From JBPCPM01 sp050999155 (lineage in GTDB: Bacteria > Actinomycetota > Thermoleophilia > Solirubrobacterales > 70-9): a stretch of DNA of 18,971 nt. The notes under the pieces were generated by a model. It had not been told where the DNA came from and ran no database searches. It was given only the letters and a program-made list of their open reading frames with translations. Position numbers and translations under genes: made by a program. The stretch covers positions 1 to 18,971 of the forward strand of contig JBPCPM010000015.1 in the NCBI GenBank assembly GCA_050999155.1, written 5' to 3'. The number at the start of each line of letters is the position of its first letter. Positions within the stretch are counted from its first letter, which is position 1. Shown in pieces: positions 1-7,754 of the stretch.

Positions 1-15
1 CCCCCCCGGGGCTGG

Positions 16-714
16 TCAGCAGTTCGGCCAGGACGAGCCACCGGTCCGCGCGTACAGCGCCGCGGCGCGACGGTCCTGCTCGGCCTCCGAGGCGGCTGCG
101 GGGTCGCCGCTGCCGCCGACCGTGGCCCAGGTGCCGCGGTCGAACTGGTACTTGCCGCGGTAGGCACCACCGCCACCGATGGCGCCCGGATTCCCGCCGG
201 ACTCGCACTGAGCGATCCGCTGGAGCGCGCCGCTCGGGGCGCTTCCGGAGCCACCGCTCTTGGCGGTCTTCGCGCTGCCCGACGCGGCGGGGGCGCCGGC
301 ACGCTTGGCGGCACGGGCCGCAGCGGCACGCTTGCGCTGCTTGGCGCGCTTGCGTTCGGCACGCGACACGTCCTTGCGCAGCTTCAGCACGGCGCTGCGC
401 ACCTCGGGCCGGGTGGCTCGACGGGTCACGCTGTCCTCACGCACGCCGTTGGCGACGATGTTGCGGCCGGTCTGGATGTCGAGCCGCTGACCGCGATTCC
501 ACAGCTTCAGGTACGTGGCGCGGGTCTCGCGATTGGCACGGACGGGGTTCTGCTCGAGCGGGAGGGCGTCTGCGACCTCGGCACCGGCGACGAGCGCCAG
601 GCGGGCCTGCGACGGCACGGCTTGTGCGTTGTCGGTTCCGGTTCCGACGCCGATGACCGCGGTGGCGGCGAGGGCGGGGAGTCCGGCGAGCACGGCAAGT
701 CGTCGTACAACCAT
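16..714 (-). CDS. Secreted Rpf/transglycosylase-like protein
   Basis: This 232-residue protein is predicted to be exported and to cleave peptidoglycan glycan strands, as resuscitation-promoting-factor and lysozyme-like transglycosylases do. Residues 1-32 form a signal peptide (MVVRR, then a hydrophobic Ala/Val/Leu stretch ending in NAQA). Residues 33-110 are a helical region without a recognised domain. Residues 111-160 are a very Lys/Arg/Ala-rich linker. The catalytic domain is C-terminal, about 162-232: ALQRIAQCESGGNP with Glu171 as the expected acid, then YRGKYQFDRGTW, ending in SSWPNC. Cys170 and Cys232 are positioned for the disulfide common in the family. I chose the ATG at 714 over an upstream TTG because AAGGAGGT lies 7 bases before it and the signal peptide begins there. 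The gene stands alone and diverges from the beta-helix gene. The class is confident; a true resuscitation role is not established. Confidence 0.85.
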   Translation of the reverse strand: MVVRRLAVLAGLPALAATAVIGVGTGTDNAQAVPSQARLALVAGAEVADALPLEQNPVRANRETRATYLKLWNRGQRLDIQTGRNIVANGVREDSVTRRATRPEVRSAVLKLRKDVSRAERKRAKQRKRAAAARAAKRAGAPAASGSAKTAKSGGSGSAPSGALQRIAQCESGGNPGAIGGGGAYRGKYQFDRGTWATVGGSGDPAAASEAEQDRRAAALYARTGGSSWPNC

Positions 715-720
715 GGTGAA

Positions 721-728
721 ACCTCCTT
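721..728 (-). promoter_or_regulatory. Strong Shine-Dalgarno of the Rpf-like gene
   Basis: Read on the minus strand this is AAGGAGGT, close to a full anti-16S match, ending 6-7 bases before the ATG at 714. It decides the start codon and is stronger than most ribosome sites in this window. The arm of a small hairpin (727-731 with 746-750) overlaps its first two bases, so local structure could modulate access. Confidence 0.8.
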
Positions 729-882
729 GGCTGCCCCTGGCGGCCGCCAATCCGGACGGCTGCGCTCTCGTCCCGTGGGACGACGGGGGCGTGGTTGGGT
801 CCGGGCGGTCGTTTGATCGAAGGCCCCGCGGACGGGGCGGCCCGGAATTCGTTTCCCAATGGTCGCGTGAGCAGACCGTTAG

Positions 883-904
883 GTGTGTGGCCCCCCGCAC
901 ACAC
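883..904. repeat. Inverted repeat, 7-bp arms
   Basis: GTGTGTG at 883-889 is the exact reverse complement of CACACAC at 898-904, separated by 8 bases that are mostly C. It lies about 170 bp upstream of the Rpf-like start and 160 bp upstream of the beta-helix start. It could be an operator or a hairpin in a long leader. Part of the symmetry comes from a simple GT/CA dinucleotide run, so chance is possible. Confidence 0.5.
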
Positions 905-934
905 ACAAGAATCCCTGCAAACCGCCATTTTCTA

Positions 935-945
935 CCCAATTTGGG
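935..945. repeat. Short inverted repeat CCCAATTTGGG
   Basis: CCCAA and TTGGG flank a single central T. It sits in the AT-richest patch of the divergent region (about 906-946), where a leftward promoter or operator would be plausible. The small size keeps confidence low. Confidence 0.35.
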
Positions 946-1001
946 GGAAGCGCCGCACCACTCGCACCACGCGCCGCACCGGGCCCCCCGGGCCTCCGCC
1001 C

Positions 1002-1031
1002 TTGCCCTGGTGTGGCTCGAAGGCGTACAGT
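1002..1031 (+). promoter_or_regulatory. Probable promoter of the beta-helix gene
   Basis: TTGCCC at 1002-1007 and TACAGT at 1026-1031 are spaced by 18 bases and resemble the -35 and -10 boxes of the primary sigma factor. Transcription would begin near 1038, giving a leader of about 25 bases that contains the AGGGGG ribosome site (1051-1056) ahead of the ATG at 1063. Confidence 0.5.
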
Positions 1032-1062
1032 GCGCCCATCACAAGCGATGAGGGGGAAGCTC

Positions 1063-2958
1063 ATGGTGCAAGCAGGTGTTGTGGGACGCGGCCGATACGG
1101 GCTCATTGCGGCGGTTGTTGCCGCCGCCGTCTGCGCACTGCTGGCCATCCCGGGGGCGGCTACGGCACACCCCGAGCGCGAGACCGAGTTCCCCAACGGC
1201 CTCGTCGAGCCGCCGACCTACAACTCCAAGAGCACCGACCTCATCGTGTGCAAGTCGGACTCCGAGCGGCGAATCGAGCGGATCTACGGCGTCCAGGCCC
1301 AGGACGACGACAGCTCGGACGACGGCAACACCCGCACGCGTAGGCGATCTGGCTCCCGCCGCGCACCCGCGTTCACCGGCCGCAGCGGCCCGACGCGAAC
1401 CGGCAAGACCTCCCAGGCGGTCCAGCGCAAGGGACGCAGTCTGCTCCGCTTGAACGACGACTGCAAGTACCGCCACATCCAGGCGGCCGTCAACGACTCC
1501 GAGAGCAACGACCGCATCATCGTCATGCCCGGCGTCTACAAGGAAGAACCCAGCCGCAAGGTCCCCTTCGTCGGCCCCGAGGCCGACACCACGGCGCCCA
1601 ACGAGGGGGGCGGGCTCAACGGCGGGCTCGACATCGCCAGCATGGCGAAGGTCCTTCCGACATCGGGTCTGCGGGCAGCCATCTCGGGCGGACGCAACAA
1701 GAGCATTCTCGCCGCTCAGGACAACGACGATCCGATCTGCAGCTCCATGAAGGAGTTCCAGGAGCCCGACGACGGTGACCCCCCCGTTCCGAACTACAAG
1801 TTCCAGCTCAAGTGCCCGAACTCGCGAAACCTCATCGCCGTCATCGGCGACACCAACGAGGACCGCAAGTGCGACCGGCGGTGCAACCTGCAGATCGAGG
1901 GCATGGGGCGCAAGGCCACCGACGTGCTGATCGTCGGTGACCGGATCAAGCGCGACGTGATCCGCGCCGATCGGGCGGACGGCATCTACATCCGCAACCT
2001 CGCCGCCGAGCAGGCCGCCTTCAACGCCTTCGATGTCGTCGAGACCAACGGCTTCCGGCTCAACCGCCTCGAGGCCCGCTGGAACCAGCTCTACGGGATC
2101 CTGACCTTCACCTCCGACAACGGCGTCTACCAGAACGTCGAGGCCTTCGGCAACGGCGACTCCGGGATCTACCCGGGCTCCGGGCCCGAAGGCCACTGCC
2201 AGCGCTACGGCATCGAGATCAAGCGCGTGTACTCCCATGACAACGTGCTCGGACACTCGGGCACGGCCGGCAACGGCACCTACGTCCACCACTCCCGGTT
2301 CGAGGACAACAACGCCGGGATCTCCATGGACTCGTTCGCAACGGGCCACCCGGGGATGCCGCAGGACTGCTCGAAGTTCTCGCGCAACGTCGTTGCGTCG
2401 AACAACTCGAACTTCTTCACCCCCGAGCGCCAGGACTTCTGTGCCAGCACCTCCTTCCAGGAACGGCCGCGGGAGATCGTCTGCCCACAGTTCCAGGTGC
2501 CCGTCGGCTCGGGATTCATCCTCTACGGGGGCAACAGCAATGAGTTCTCCGACAACTTCATCTACGACAACTGGCGATCCGGCACCCGACTGTTCTACGT
2601 GCCGGCCGCGGTCCGCGGGGAAAACGATCCCGCCAAGCAGACGGACACGTCAAACGAGAACCAGTACCTCAACAACCGGGTAGGGGTCGAGCCCAACGGG
2701 ACACGCAACCCCAACGGCGTGGACTTCTTCTGGGACGAGCAGGGCGAGGGCAACTGCTGGGAGGGCAACACCGGCCCGGGCGACGCCAAGCCCACCAGCG
2801 ATCCGAAGACCCTGCCCGACTGCCCGGGATCGCCGTTGCAGCTGCCGCCCAACCCGGCCAAGAGCGGACAGGAAGCCCCGTGCGCGACCTGGGATGAGGC
2901 CGACAACCAGTTCCCGCCCGGCTGCGACTGGTTCAACACCCCGCCCGAGCCCAAATAG
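1063..2958 (+). CDS. Secreted right-handed parallel beta-helix protein
   Basis: This 631-residue protein has a signal peptide (about 1-35, ending GAATA) and should act outside the cell. Residues 80-125 are a linker that is Asp/Ser-rich, then Arg/Lys-rich. The beta-helix begins near 135: YRHIQAAVNDSES...RIIVMPGVYKE is the usual opening turn of NosD/pectate-lyase-type folds. Asn/Gly/Asp-rich coils (DGIYIRNL, NGVYQNVEAFGNGDSGIY, NGTYVHHSRFEDNNAGI) run from about 305 to 510. Mature Cys residues lie at 63, 134, 226, 251, 270, 274, 379, 436, 460, 474, 565, 587, 607 and 621. This even number (14) suggests disulfides. The C-terminus is Pro-rich. I chose ATG 1063 for its AGGGGG site and the signal peptide that follows. 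I see no recognisable lyase active site, so substrate and enzyme activity are unknown; polysaccharide or surface binding is possible. Confidence 0.85.
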   Translation: MVQAGVVGRGRYGLIAAVVAAAVCALLAIPGAATAHPERETEFPNGLVEPPTYNSKSTDLIVCKSDSERRIERIYGVQAQDDDSSDDGNTRTRRRSGSRRAPAFTGRSGPTRTGKTSQAVQRKGRSLLRLNDDCKYRHIQAAVNDSESNDRIIVMPGVYKEEPSRKVPFVGPEADTTAPNEGGGLNGGLDIASMAKVLPTSGLRAAISGGRNKSILAAQDNDDPICSSMKEFQEPDDGDPPVPNYKFQLKCPNSRNLIAVIGDTNEDRKCDRRCNLQIEGMGRKATDVLIVGDRIKRDVIRADRADGIYIRNLAAEQAAFNAFDVVETNGFRLNRLEARWNQLYGILTFTSDNGVYQNVEAFGNGDSGIYPGSGPEGHCQRYGIEIKRVYSHDNVLGHSGTAGNGTYVHHSRFEDNNAGISMDSFATGHPGMPQDCSKFSRNVVASNNSNFFTPERQDFCASTSFQERPREIVCPQFQVPVGSGFILYGGNSNEFSDNFIYDNWRSGTRLFYVPAAVRGENDPAKQTDTSNENQYLNNRVGVEPNGTRNPNGVDFFWDEQGEGNCWEGNTGPGDAKPTSDPKTLPDCPGSPLQLPPNPAKSGQEAPCATWDEADNQFPPGCDWFNTPPEPK

Positions 2959-2975
2959 CCCGACGACGGCCGACA

Positions 2976-3434
2976 ATGCTGGCCGGACTCGCGGTCCTGG
3001 TGACCGCGGCGATCACCGTCGCCGCGGTCGCGTGGCTGGTGCTCGGGGCGTCCAGCGGTTCGCAGGTGGCCTGGTCGGGCGAGACGACGGTCATCAAACC
3101 TGAGCGTCTGCCCAACGACCGGATAGCGACCGGCAAAGCCCGCAACGCCGGTGACGAGGAAATCTCCCTCCGTTCCGATGACGTGACGGTCGTCGCACGG
3201 TCGGGCGCGCGGCTCCCGACCAGCGCCGCGTTCCTGCAGGGCTTTGCGCACGGTATCTGGCCCACGACGCTGAGCCCGACCGCCGGCAGCATGGCCACGA
3301 ACATCCGGCTCGGGCGGGTAGCCGTCCTGAAGCCCGGAGACGCCGCGCCGCTGACCGTCTCCTGGACCCGCCGCGACGGCGAGATCGCCGACCACATCGA
3401 GCTCGGTGACGGCGAGACCCTGCCGCTGCCGTAG
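2976..3434 (+). CDS. Small membrane-anchored or secreted protein, unknown family
   Basis: I do not recognise this 152-residue protein. Residues 2-25 form one hydrophobic segment (LAGLAVLVTAAITVAAVAWL) that could be an anchor or an uncleaved signal. The rest, about 30-152, is rich in alternating polar and hydrophobic residues (ISLRSDDVTVVARSG, GRVAVLKPGDAAPLTVSW) typical of a small extracytoplasmic beta-sandwich. It has no Cys. It starts 17 bases after the beta-helix stop on the same strand, without an obvious ribosome site, so it is probably translated from the same message. Its stop is 9 bases from the stop of the convergent dapB. A partner or anchor role for the beta-helix protein is inference from position only. 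Confidence 0.65.
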   Translation: MLAGLAVLVTAAITVAAVAWLVLGASSGSQVAWSGETTVIKPERLPNDRIATGKARNAGDEEISLRSDDVTVVARSGARLPTSAAFLQGFAHGIWPTTLSPTAGSMATNIRLGRVAVLKPGDAAPLTVSWTRRDGEIADHIELGDGETLPLP

Positions 3435-3443
3435 GCCTCCCGG

Positions 3444-4118
3444 CTAGAGCAGGTTCTCGAGCCCGACCACGAACGGCCGGTCGAGATCCGGCACCCGGCG
3501 GGCGGCCAGCACCACGCCGGGCATGAACGACGTGCGGTCGATCGAGTCGTGGCGGATCGTGAGGGTCTGGCCCGGGCCGCCGAACACGACCTCCTGGTGG
3601 GCGACCAGGCCGGGCAGCCGGACGGAGTGGATCGGCTCGTGGACGTTGCCGCCAGCCTCGCGGATCAGCTCGGCGGTGCGCTTGGCCGTGCCCGACGGGG
3701 CGTCGACCTTGGCATCGTGATGGAGTTCGATCAGCTCGCACTCGGGCATCTGGGCGGCGATCTGCCGGCAGGCCTGCATCAGCAGCACCGCGCCGATGGC
3801 GAAGTTCGGGGCGACCAGGCAGTTCGCCTCGCCCCCGGTCGCGGCCCGCTCCAGCGGGTCGAGCGAGAAGCCGGTCGTGCCAACCACCGCGTGCACCCCG
3901 GCCTCCAGCGCGGCGACGACGTTGCCAGCGGCGGCACCGGGGACCGAGAAGTCGACCATCACGTCGGCGTCGCCGAGGACGTCGGCGACCGTGGTGTCAA
4001 GCCGCGGATCGGCACGGCCGGAAAGGGTCAGTCCGTCGGCGGCCTCCACCGCGCGACAGACCTCCTCGCCCATGCGCCCGCAGGCGCCGGAGACGGCGAC
4101 GAGCAGCTCGCCGCTCAC
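3444..4118 (-). CDS. dapB: 4-hydroxy-tetrahydrodipicolinate reductase
   Basis: DapB reduces the dapA product with NAD(P)H to tetrahydrodipicolinate on the way to lysine and diaminopimelate, a cross-linking residue of the cell wall. It is cytoplasmic. The nucleotide-binding loop is GACGRMG at 11-17, followed by VGTTGF at 79-84 and APNFAIGA at 103-110. The catalytic signature ELHHDAKVDAPSGTA at 131-145 supplies the His pair and Lys. At 224 residues it is slightly shorter than the usual 240-270, with a compact N-terminal domain. The GTG start overlaps the M16 peptidase stop (GTGA at 4115-4118), so translation is coupled to the upstream gene. It appears to be the last gene of the pnp-M16-dapB unit, an arrangement common in actinobacteria. 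Confidence 0.95.
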   Translation of the reverse strand: MSGELLVAVSGACGRMGEEVCRAVEAADGLTLSGRADPRLDTTVADVLGDADVMVDFSVPGAAAGNVVAALEAGVHAVVGTTGFSLDPLERAATGGEANCLVAPNFAIGAVLLMQACRQIAAQMPECELIELHHDAKVDAPSGTAKRTAELIREAGGNVHEPIHSVRLPGLVAHQEVVFGGPGQTLTIRHDSIDRTSFMPGVVLAARRVPDLDRPFVVGLENLL

Positions 4119-5395
4119 GCCGCGGCGGCCAGCGACTCGCTGACCGGTTCGAGCGCCGACCGGAACCGTTCCTCGTCGGGACCAACGCAGGCAGCCGAAA
4201 GCCGTTCGGGCGCGTAGAGCTCCGCGCCGAGCGCGGCCACGTCCTCGGCCGAGACGGCGTCGATACGGGCCAGCAGTTCATCGACGCTCAGCAGCGGCAC
4301 GTCGAGCAGCAGCGAGCGTCCGTTGCGTCCCATGCGAGCCGCCGGCGACTCCATCGCCAAGACCATGCGGCCCTTGATGGACTCCTTGGCCCGGGCCAGC
4401 TCGGTGTCGGAGATCGGCTCGCTCAGGCGCCGCAGCTCGTCCCCGAGGATGTGGCAGGCCTCGCCGACGTTGTCGGCCCGGGTGCCGAGGTACAGGGCGA
4501 CCATGCCGGTCTCCAGGTAGTGCTCGTAGTAGGAGCCGATGGCGTAGGCCAGGCCCCGCTTCTCACGGATCTCGCGAAACAGGCGCGAGGCGCTGGATCC
4601 GCCGAAGATCGTGTCGAGGACCGACAGGGCGAAGCGGCGGTCGTCGGTCCGGTTGACCCCGGGACCGCCGAGGCAGATGTGGAACTGCTCGGTGTCCTTG
4701 GTCTTGAAGGCCCGCCGGGGGTTCGGCTCGGCCGGCTCGACGCCGGAGATGTCGCGTCCCTGGCCTGACGAGGCGCTGAAGCAGCGCTCGGCCAGCTCGA
4801 CGATGCGCTGGTGGTCGAGGTGACCGGCGGCCGAGACCACGAGGTTCGAACCGTTGTAGTGGCTCTCGTGGTACTCACGGATCGCCGGGATCGGAACCGA
4901 GGAGATGACCTCCTTGCGCCCGATGATCGGCCGGCCCAGCGGGTGGTCACCGAAGACGGCCCGCCCGAGGATGTCGTGGACGGTGTCCTGCGGCTCGTCC
5001 TCGTACATGGCGATCTCCTCGATCACCACCTCACGCTCGGAGTCGACCTCCTGGTAGGTCGGCCCGAGCATCATCTCGCTCATCACCTCGAAGGCCTCGT
5101 CGAGGCGCTCGTCGAGAAACCGCGCGTGAAGGTGTGTGGTCTCCTTGGAGGTCGCCGCGTTGACCGACGCGCCGATCCCGTCGAAGAACTCGGAGATCTC
5201 GATCGCCGAGTGGCGCTCGGTGCCCTTGAACAGCAGGTGCTCGAGGAAGTGCGAGATGCCCGCCTGCTCGGGGTCCTCGTCGCGGGAGCCGGTGGCCGAC
5301 CACAGCCCGAGGGCGACCGAGCGCACCGAGGGAATCCCCTCGGTGACGACCCGGACGCCCGAATCGAGCTGGGTGACCTGTGGCTCTGCGCTCAC
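4115..5395 (-). CDS. M16 family zinc metallopeptidase
   Basis: This 426-residue protein belongs to the pitrilysin/insulinase-like M16 peptidases, related to mitochondrial processing peptidase and Bacillus YmxG. The inverted zinc motif HFLEH lies at 49-53 (His49, Glu52, His53), followed by LLFKGT. The third ligand is Glu126 or Glu127 within REVVIEEIAMYEDEPQD. A C-terminal M16 repeat spans about 180-400 with the family's RGLAYAIGSYYEHY segment. There is no signal peptide, so it is probably cytoplasmic. The physiological substrate is unknown in bacteria. The GTG start at 5395 overlaps the pnp stop (GTGA), and its own stop overlaps the dapB start, placing it firmly in the pnp operon. Confidence 0.92.
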   Translation of the reverse strand: MSAEPQVTQLDSGVRVVTEGIPSVRSVALGLWSATGSRDEDPEQAGISHFLEHLLFKGTERHSAIEISEFFDGIGASVNAATSKETTHLHARFLDERLDEAFEVMSEMMLGPTYQEVDSEREVVIEEIAMYEDEPQDTVHDILGRAVFGDHPLGRPIIGRKEVISSVPIPAIREYHESHYNGSNLVVSAAGHLDHQRIVELAERCFSASSGQGRDISGVEPAEPNPRRAFKTKDTEQFHICLGGPGVNRTDDRRFALSVLDTIFGGSSASRLFREIREKRGLAYAIGSYYEHYLETGMVALYLGTRADNVGEACHILGDELRRLSEPISDTELARAKESIKGRMVLAMESPAARMGRNGRSLLLDVPLLSVDELLARIDAVSAEDVAALGAELYAPERLSAACVGPDEERFRSALEPVSESLAAAA

Positions 5396-7623
5396 CGGTT
5401 GCGGTCGCCCGAGCGCTCGCGGCCGCGGTCACGACCGCCGCCTCCGCGGGGTCCGCCACCGTTGCCGCCGCGGGAGCCCGTACCCATCTGGCTGAGCTCC
5501 TCGGCCGACTTGCCCTCGACGGTCGGGTCCTCGGAGAACCGCAGGCCGATCCGGCCGCGCTCGCGGTCGACCTCGACCACGGTCACGTCGATCTCATCGC
5601 CTTCGGAGATCACGTCCTCGACCGAGTCGACCCGTCCTCCGGGCTTGAGGTTGGAGATGTGCAGCAGCCCGTCGATCCCCTTCTTGAGCTCGATGAAGGC
5701 CCCGAAGGTCGTGGTCTTGACCACACGGCTGCCCGTGTACTTGTCGCCGACCTCGACCTCCTTGGTCATCGAGCGGATCTCCTCCGCGCAGGCCTCGGCC
5801 AGCTCGCCGGTGGTCGCGTACACCTGCACGGTGCCGTCGTCCTCGACGTTGATGTCGGCCTCGAACTGCTCGGCCAGGCCACGGATGGTCTCGCCACCCT
5901 TGCCGATGACCGCGCCGATCTTCTCCGGGTCGATCTTCAGCGACACGATGCGCGGCGCGTACGGAGACATCTCCTCACGCGGCTCGGAGATCGCGTCGGA
6001 CATCTTGCCGAGGATGTGCAGCCGGCCCTGGCGGGCCTGCTCCAGCGCGTCCTTCATGATCTCCATGGTCACGCCGGTGATCTTGATGTCCATCTGCAGG
6101 GCGGTGATCCCGTCCTCGGAGCCGGCCACCTTGAAGTCCATGTCTCCGAGGTGGTCCTCGACGCCGGCGATGTCGGTGAGCACGATGTAGTCGTCGCCCT
6201 CCTTGATCAGCCCCATGGCCACTCCGGCCACGGCGTAGGGCACCGGGATGCCGGCGGCCATCATGGCCATCGACGATGCGCAGACCGAGCCCATCGACGA
6301 GGAGCCGTTGGACTCCAGCGTGTCCGAGACGACCCGCAGCACGTACGGGAAGTCGTCGGTCGAGGGCACCGTCGGCAGCAGGGCACGCTCGGCGAGCGCA
6401 CCGTGGCCGATGTCACGGCGCTTGGGGCCGCGCATGAAGCCGGCCTCGCCCACCGAAAACGGCGGGAAGTTGTAGTGGTGCCAGAAGTCCTTGAACTCCT
6501 CTGACTTGAGGTTGTCGACCCGCAGGTTCATGCGGGCGGTCCCCAGGGCCACCGTCGACATGATCTGGGTCTCGCCACGCGTGAACAGGGCGGAGCCGTG
6601 GGCGCGGGGCGAGATGTCGACCTCGACCTCGATCGGGCGCACCTGGTCGGCCTTGCGGCCGTCGGGGCGCTTCTTGTCGACGGCGATGCGCCGCCGGATC
6701 GTGTCCTTCTCCAGGGCGGAGAAGGCGCGCTTGACCTCGGCGTTGCGCTCGTCGGCGCCGTCGGCGTCCTCGGCCGCGCCGTACTGATCCTTTACCGCGT
6801 CCTTGACCTCGGCGATGGCGTCCTGGCGCTCGAGCTTCTGCTCGACCTGGGCGGCCTCGGAGAGCGTGGACCCGTGCGAGGAGGCGATCTCGTCGAGCAG
6901 GCCCTGGTCGACGGTGATCTCCTCGACCTCGACCTTCTCCTTGCCGGCCAGCTCACGCAGTTCTTCGATCGCCCCGACCAGCGTCTTGATCTCGCCGTGG
7001 GCGATGTCAAGCGCGTCGAGCACCTCGGCTTCGGTGACGCCGTTGGCGCCCGCCTCGACCATCAGCACGGCGTCCTTGGTGCCGGCGACCACAAGGTTGA
7101 GGTCCAGGTCGTTCTCGGCCTCCTCGGGCGGGTTGACGACGAAGTCCCCGTCGAGCTTGCCGACGCGCACCGCGCCGACGTGCTCGGCCACGGGGATCTC
7201 GGAGATGGCCAGCGCCGCGGAGGCGCCGGTCATGGCCAGCACGTCGTAGGCGTGGACCTGGTCGATGGAGACCGTCTGGGCGATCAGCTGCGTCTCGTGG
7301 CGCCAGCTCTTGGGGAACAGCGGCCGGAGGGGCCGGTCGATCATGCGGGCGATCAGGGTGGCGTACTCGCCGGCCCGCGCCTCGCGGCGGAAGAACGATC
7401 CGGGGATCTTGCCCGCGGAGTAGTGCTTTTCCTCGACGTCGACCGTCAGGGGCAGGAAGTCGATGGGACGAAGGTTGCCCTTGGTCGCGGTGCAAAGGAC
7501 CATGGTGTCGCCGGCGCGGACCATCACTGCTCCGCCGGCCTGGCGAGCGATCTTGCCTGTTTCGAAGGAGATCTCTACCCCACCGACCTCCGTCGCCACG
7601 CGGCGCACGTCAAACATGCTCAT
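5392..7623 (-). CDS. pnp: Polynucleotide phosphorylase
   Basis: PNPase degrades RNA 3' to 5' by phosphorolysis, releasing nucleoside diphosphates, and can add tails; some actinobacterial enzymes were described as guanosine pentaphosphate synthetases. The 743-residue protein has the full layout: RNase PH domain 1 (about 10-145, FFRREAR at 77-83), an all-helical linker (about 240-320), RNase PH domain 2 (about 325-545, with SNGSSSMGSVCASSMAMM), a KH domain (about 560-615, IGKGGETI), an S1 domain (about 625-697, TFGAFIELKKGIDGLLH) and a Gly/Arg-rich tail (718-743). The start is ATG 7623, with a second ATG two codons later; ribosome binding is weak (AAAGG about 12 bases away). Two hairpins with matching loops precede it. 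Its end overlaps the M16 gene. Confidence 0.97.
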   Translation of the reverse strand: MSMFDVRRVATEVGGVEISFETGKIARQAGGAVMVRAGDTMVLCTATKGNLRPIDFLPLTVDVEEKHYSAGKIPGSFFRREARAGEYATLIARMIDRPLRPLFPKSWRHETQLIAQTVSIDQVHAYDVLAMTGASAALAISEIPVAEHVGAVRVGKLDGDFVVNPPEEAENDLDLNLVVAGTKDAVLMVEAGANGVTEAEVLDALDIAHGEIKTLVGAIEELRELAGKEKVEVEEITVDQGLLDEIASSHGSTLSEAAQVEQKLERQDAIAEVKDAVKDQYGAAEDADGADERNAEVKRAFSALEKDTIRRRIAVDKKRPDGRKADQVRPIEVEVDISPRAHGSALFTRGETQIMSTVALGTARMNLRVDNLKSEEFKDFWHHYNFPPFSVGEAGFMRGPKRRDIGHGALAERALLPTVPSTDDFPYVLRVVSDTLESNGSSSMGSVCASSMAMMAAGIPVPYAVAGVAMGLIKEGDDYIVLTDIAGVEDHLGDMDFKVAGSEDGITALQMDIKITGVTMEIMKDALEQARQGRLHILGKMSDAISEPREEMSPYAPRIVSLKIDPEKIGAVIGKGGETIRGLAEQFEADINVEDDGTVQVYATTGELAEACAEEIRSMTKEVEVGDKYTGSRVVKTTTFGAFIELKKGIDGLLHISNLKPGGRVDSVEDVISEGDEIDVTVVEVDRERGRIGLRFSEDPTVEGKSAEELSQMGTGSRGGNGGGPRGGGGRDRGRERSGDRNR

Positions 7624-7644
7624 ATGAAGTTGTTGCCTTTCTTC

Positions 7645-7706
7645 GCCGCCTCCGGTTGGCGGCTTCTCTGTGAATGATTCCGTCGGTGTCGCCTCCGGTC
7701 GGCGAC
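7645..7706 (-). ncRNA. pnp leader with two tandem hairpins sharing a loop
   Basis: In the pnp 5' leader (minus strand) two hairpins follow each other. The first, 7706 to 7688, reads GTCGCC-GACCGGA-GGCGAC. The second, 7663 to 7645, reads GCCGCC-AACCGGA-GGCGGC. Each has a perfect 6-bp stem and a 7-base loop sharing ACCGGA. The second pair of the stem is T-A in one and C-G in the other, a compensated change that supports conserved RNA structure. There is no U-run, so they are not typical terminators. PNPase is known to autoregulate through leader hairpins in several bacteria, and a conserved Actino-pnp RNA motif has been described upstream of actinobacterial pnp. Whether this is that motif needs a covariance-model search. 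Confidence 0.65.
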
Positions 7707-7721
7707 GGGTACGGCTGCGAA

Positions 7722-7750
7722 TTTCGATATCTCGGTTCTCGCTGGCCGCG
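7722..7750 (-). promoter_or_regulatory. Possible pnp promoter
   Basis: On the minus strand a TTCGCG-like box (about 7745-7750) and a TATCGA box (about 7722-7727) lie roughly 17 bases apart, upstream of the two leader hairpins and downstream of the dsbA-like stop. Both matches are weak, so this is a candidate only. A separate promoter would fit the 131-bp gap and structured leader that set pnp off from the genes before it. Confidence 0.25.
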
Positions 7751-7754
7751 AATG

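Larger units (their letters stand above)
715..1062. other. Divergent intergenic region (348 bp)
   Basis: This stretch separates the divergent Rpf-like and beta-helix genes and I see no convincing gene in it. It contains a promoter for the rightward gene, two inverted repeats (883-904 and 935-945) and a GC-rich structured leader before the leftward gene. That leader has a hairpin pairing 727-731 with 746-750 directly beside the leftward Shine-Dalgarno, a 10-bp palindrome GGCGGCCGCC at 739-748, and a 5-bp hairpin near 759-775. I looked for the c-di-AMP (ydaO) riboswitch core that precedes many actinobacterial rpf genes and did not find its conserved blocks. Confidence 0.6.

Noticed and set aside
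715..939. c-di-AMP (ydaO-type) riboswitch upstream of the Rpf-like gene
   Set aside because: It is expected for some actinobacterial rpf genes, but I could not find the conserved core blocks in the leader. A covariance-model search would settle it.
715..939. N-terminal extension of the Rpf-like protein from the TTG at 939
   Set aside because: The strong Shine-Dalgarno and signal peptide both place the start at 714; the extension has no family-like sequence.
1039..2349. 436-codon minus-strand open frame opposite the beta-helix gene
   Set aside because: Its Val/Gly/Asp/Ala-rich translation has no motif, and the plus strand has promoter, ribosome site, signal peptide and fold signature.
4811..7677. 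Long plus-strand open frames opposite the M16 and pnp genes
   Set aside because: These are low-complexity shadow translations. The conserved M16 and PNPase motifs on the minus strand account for the region.
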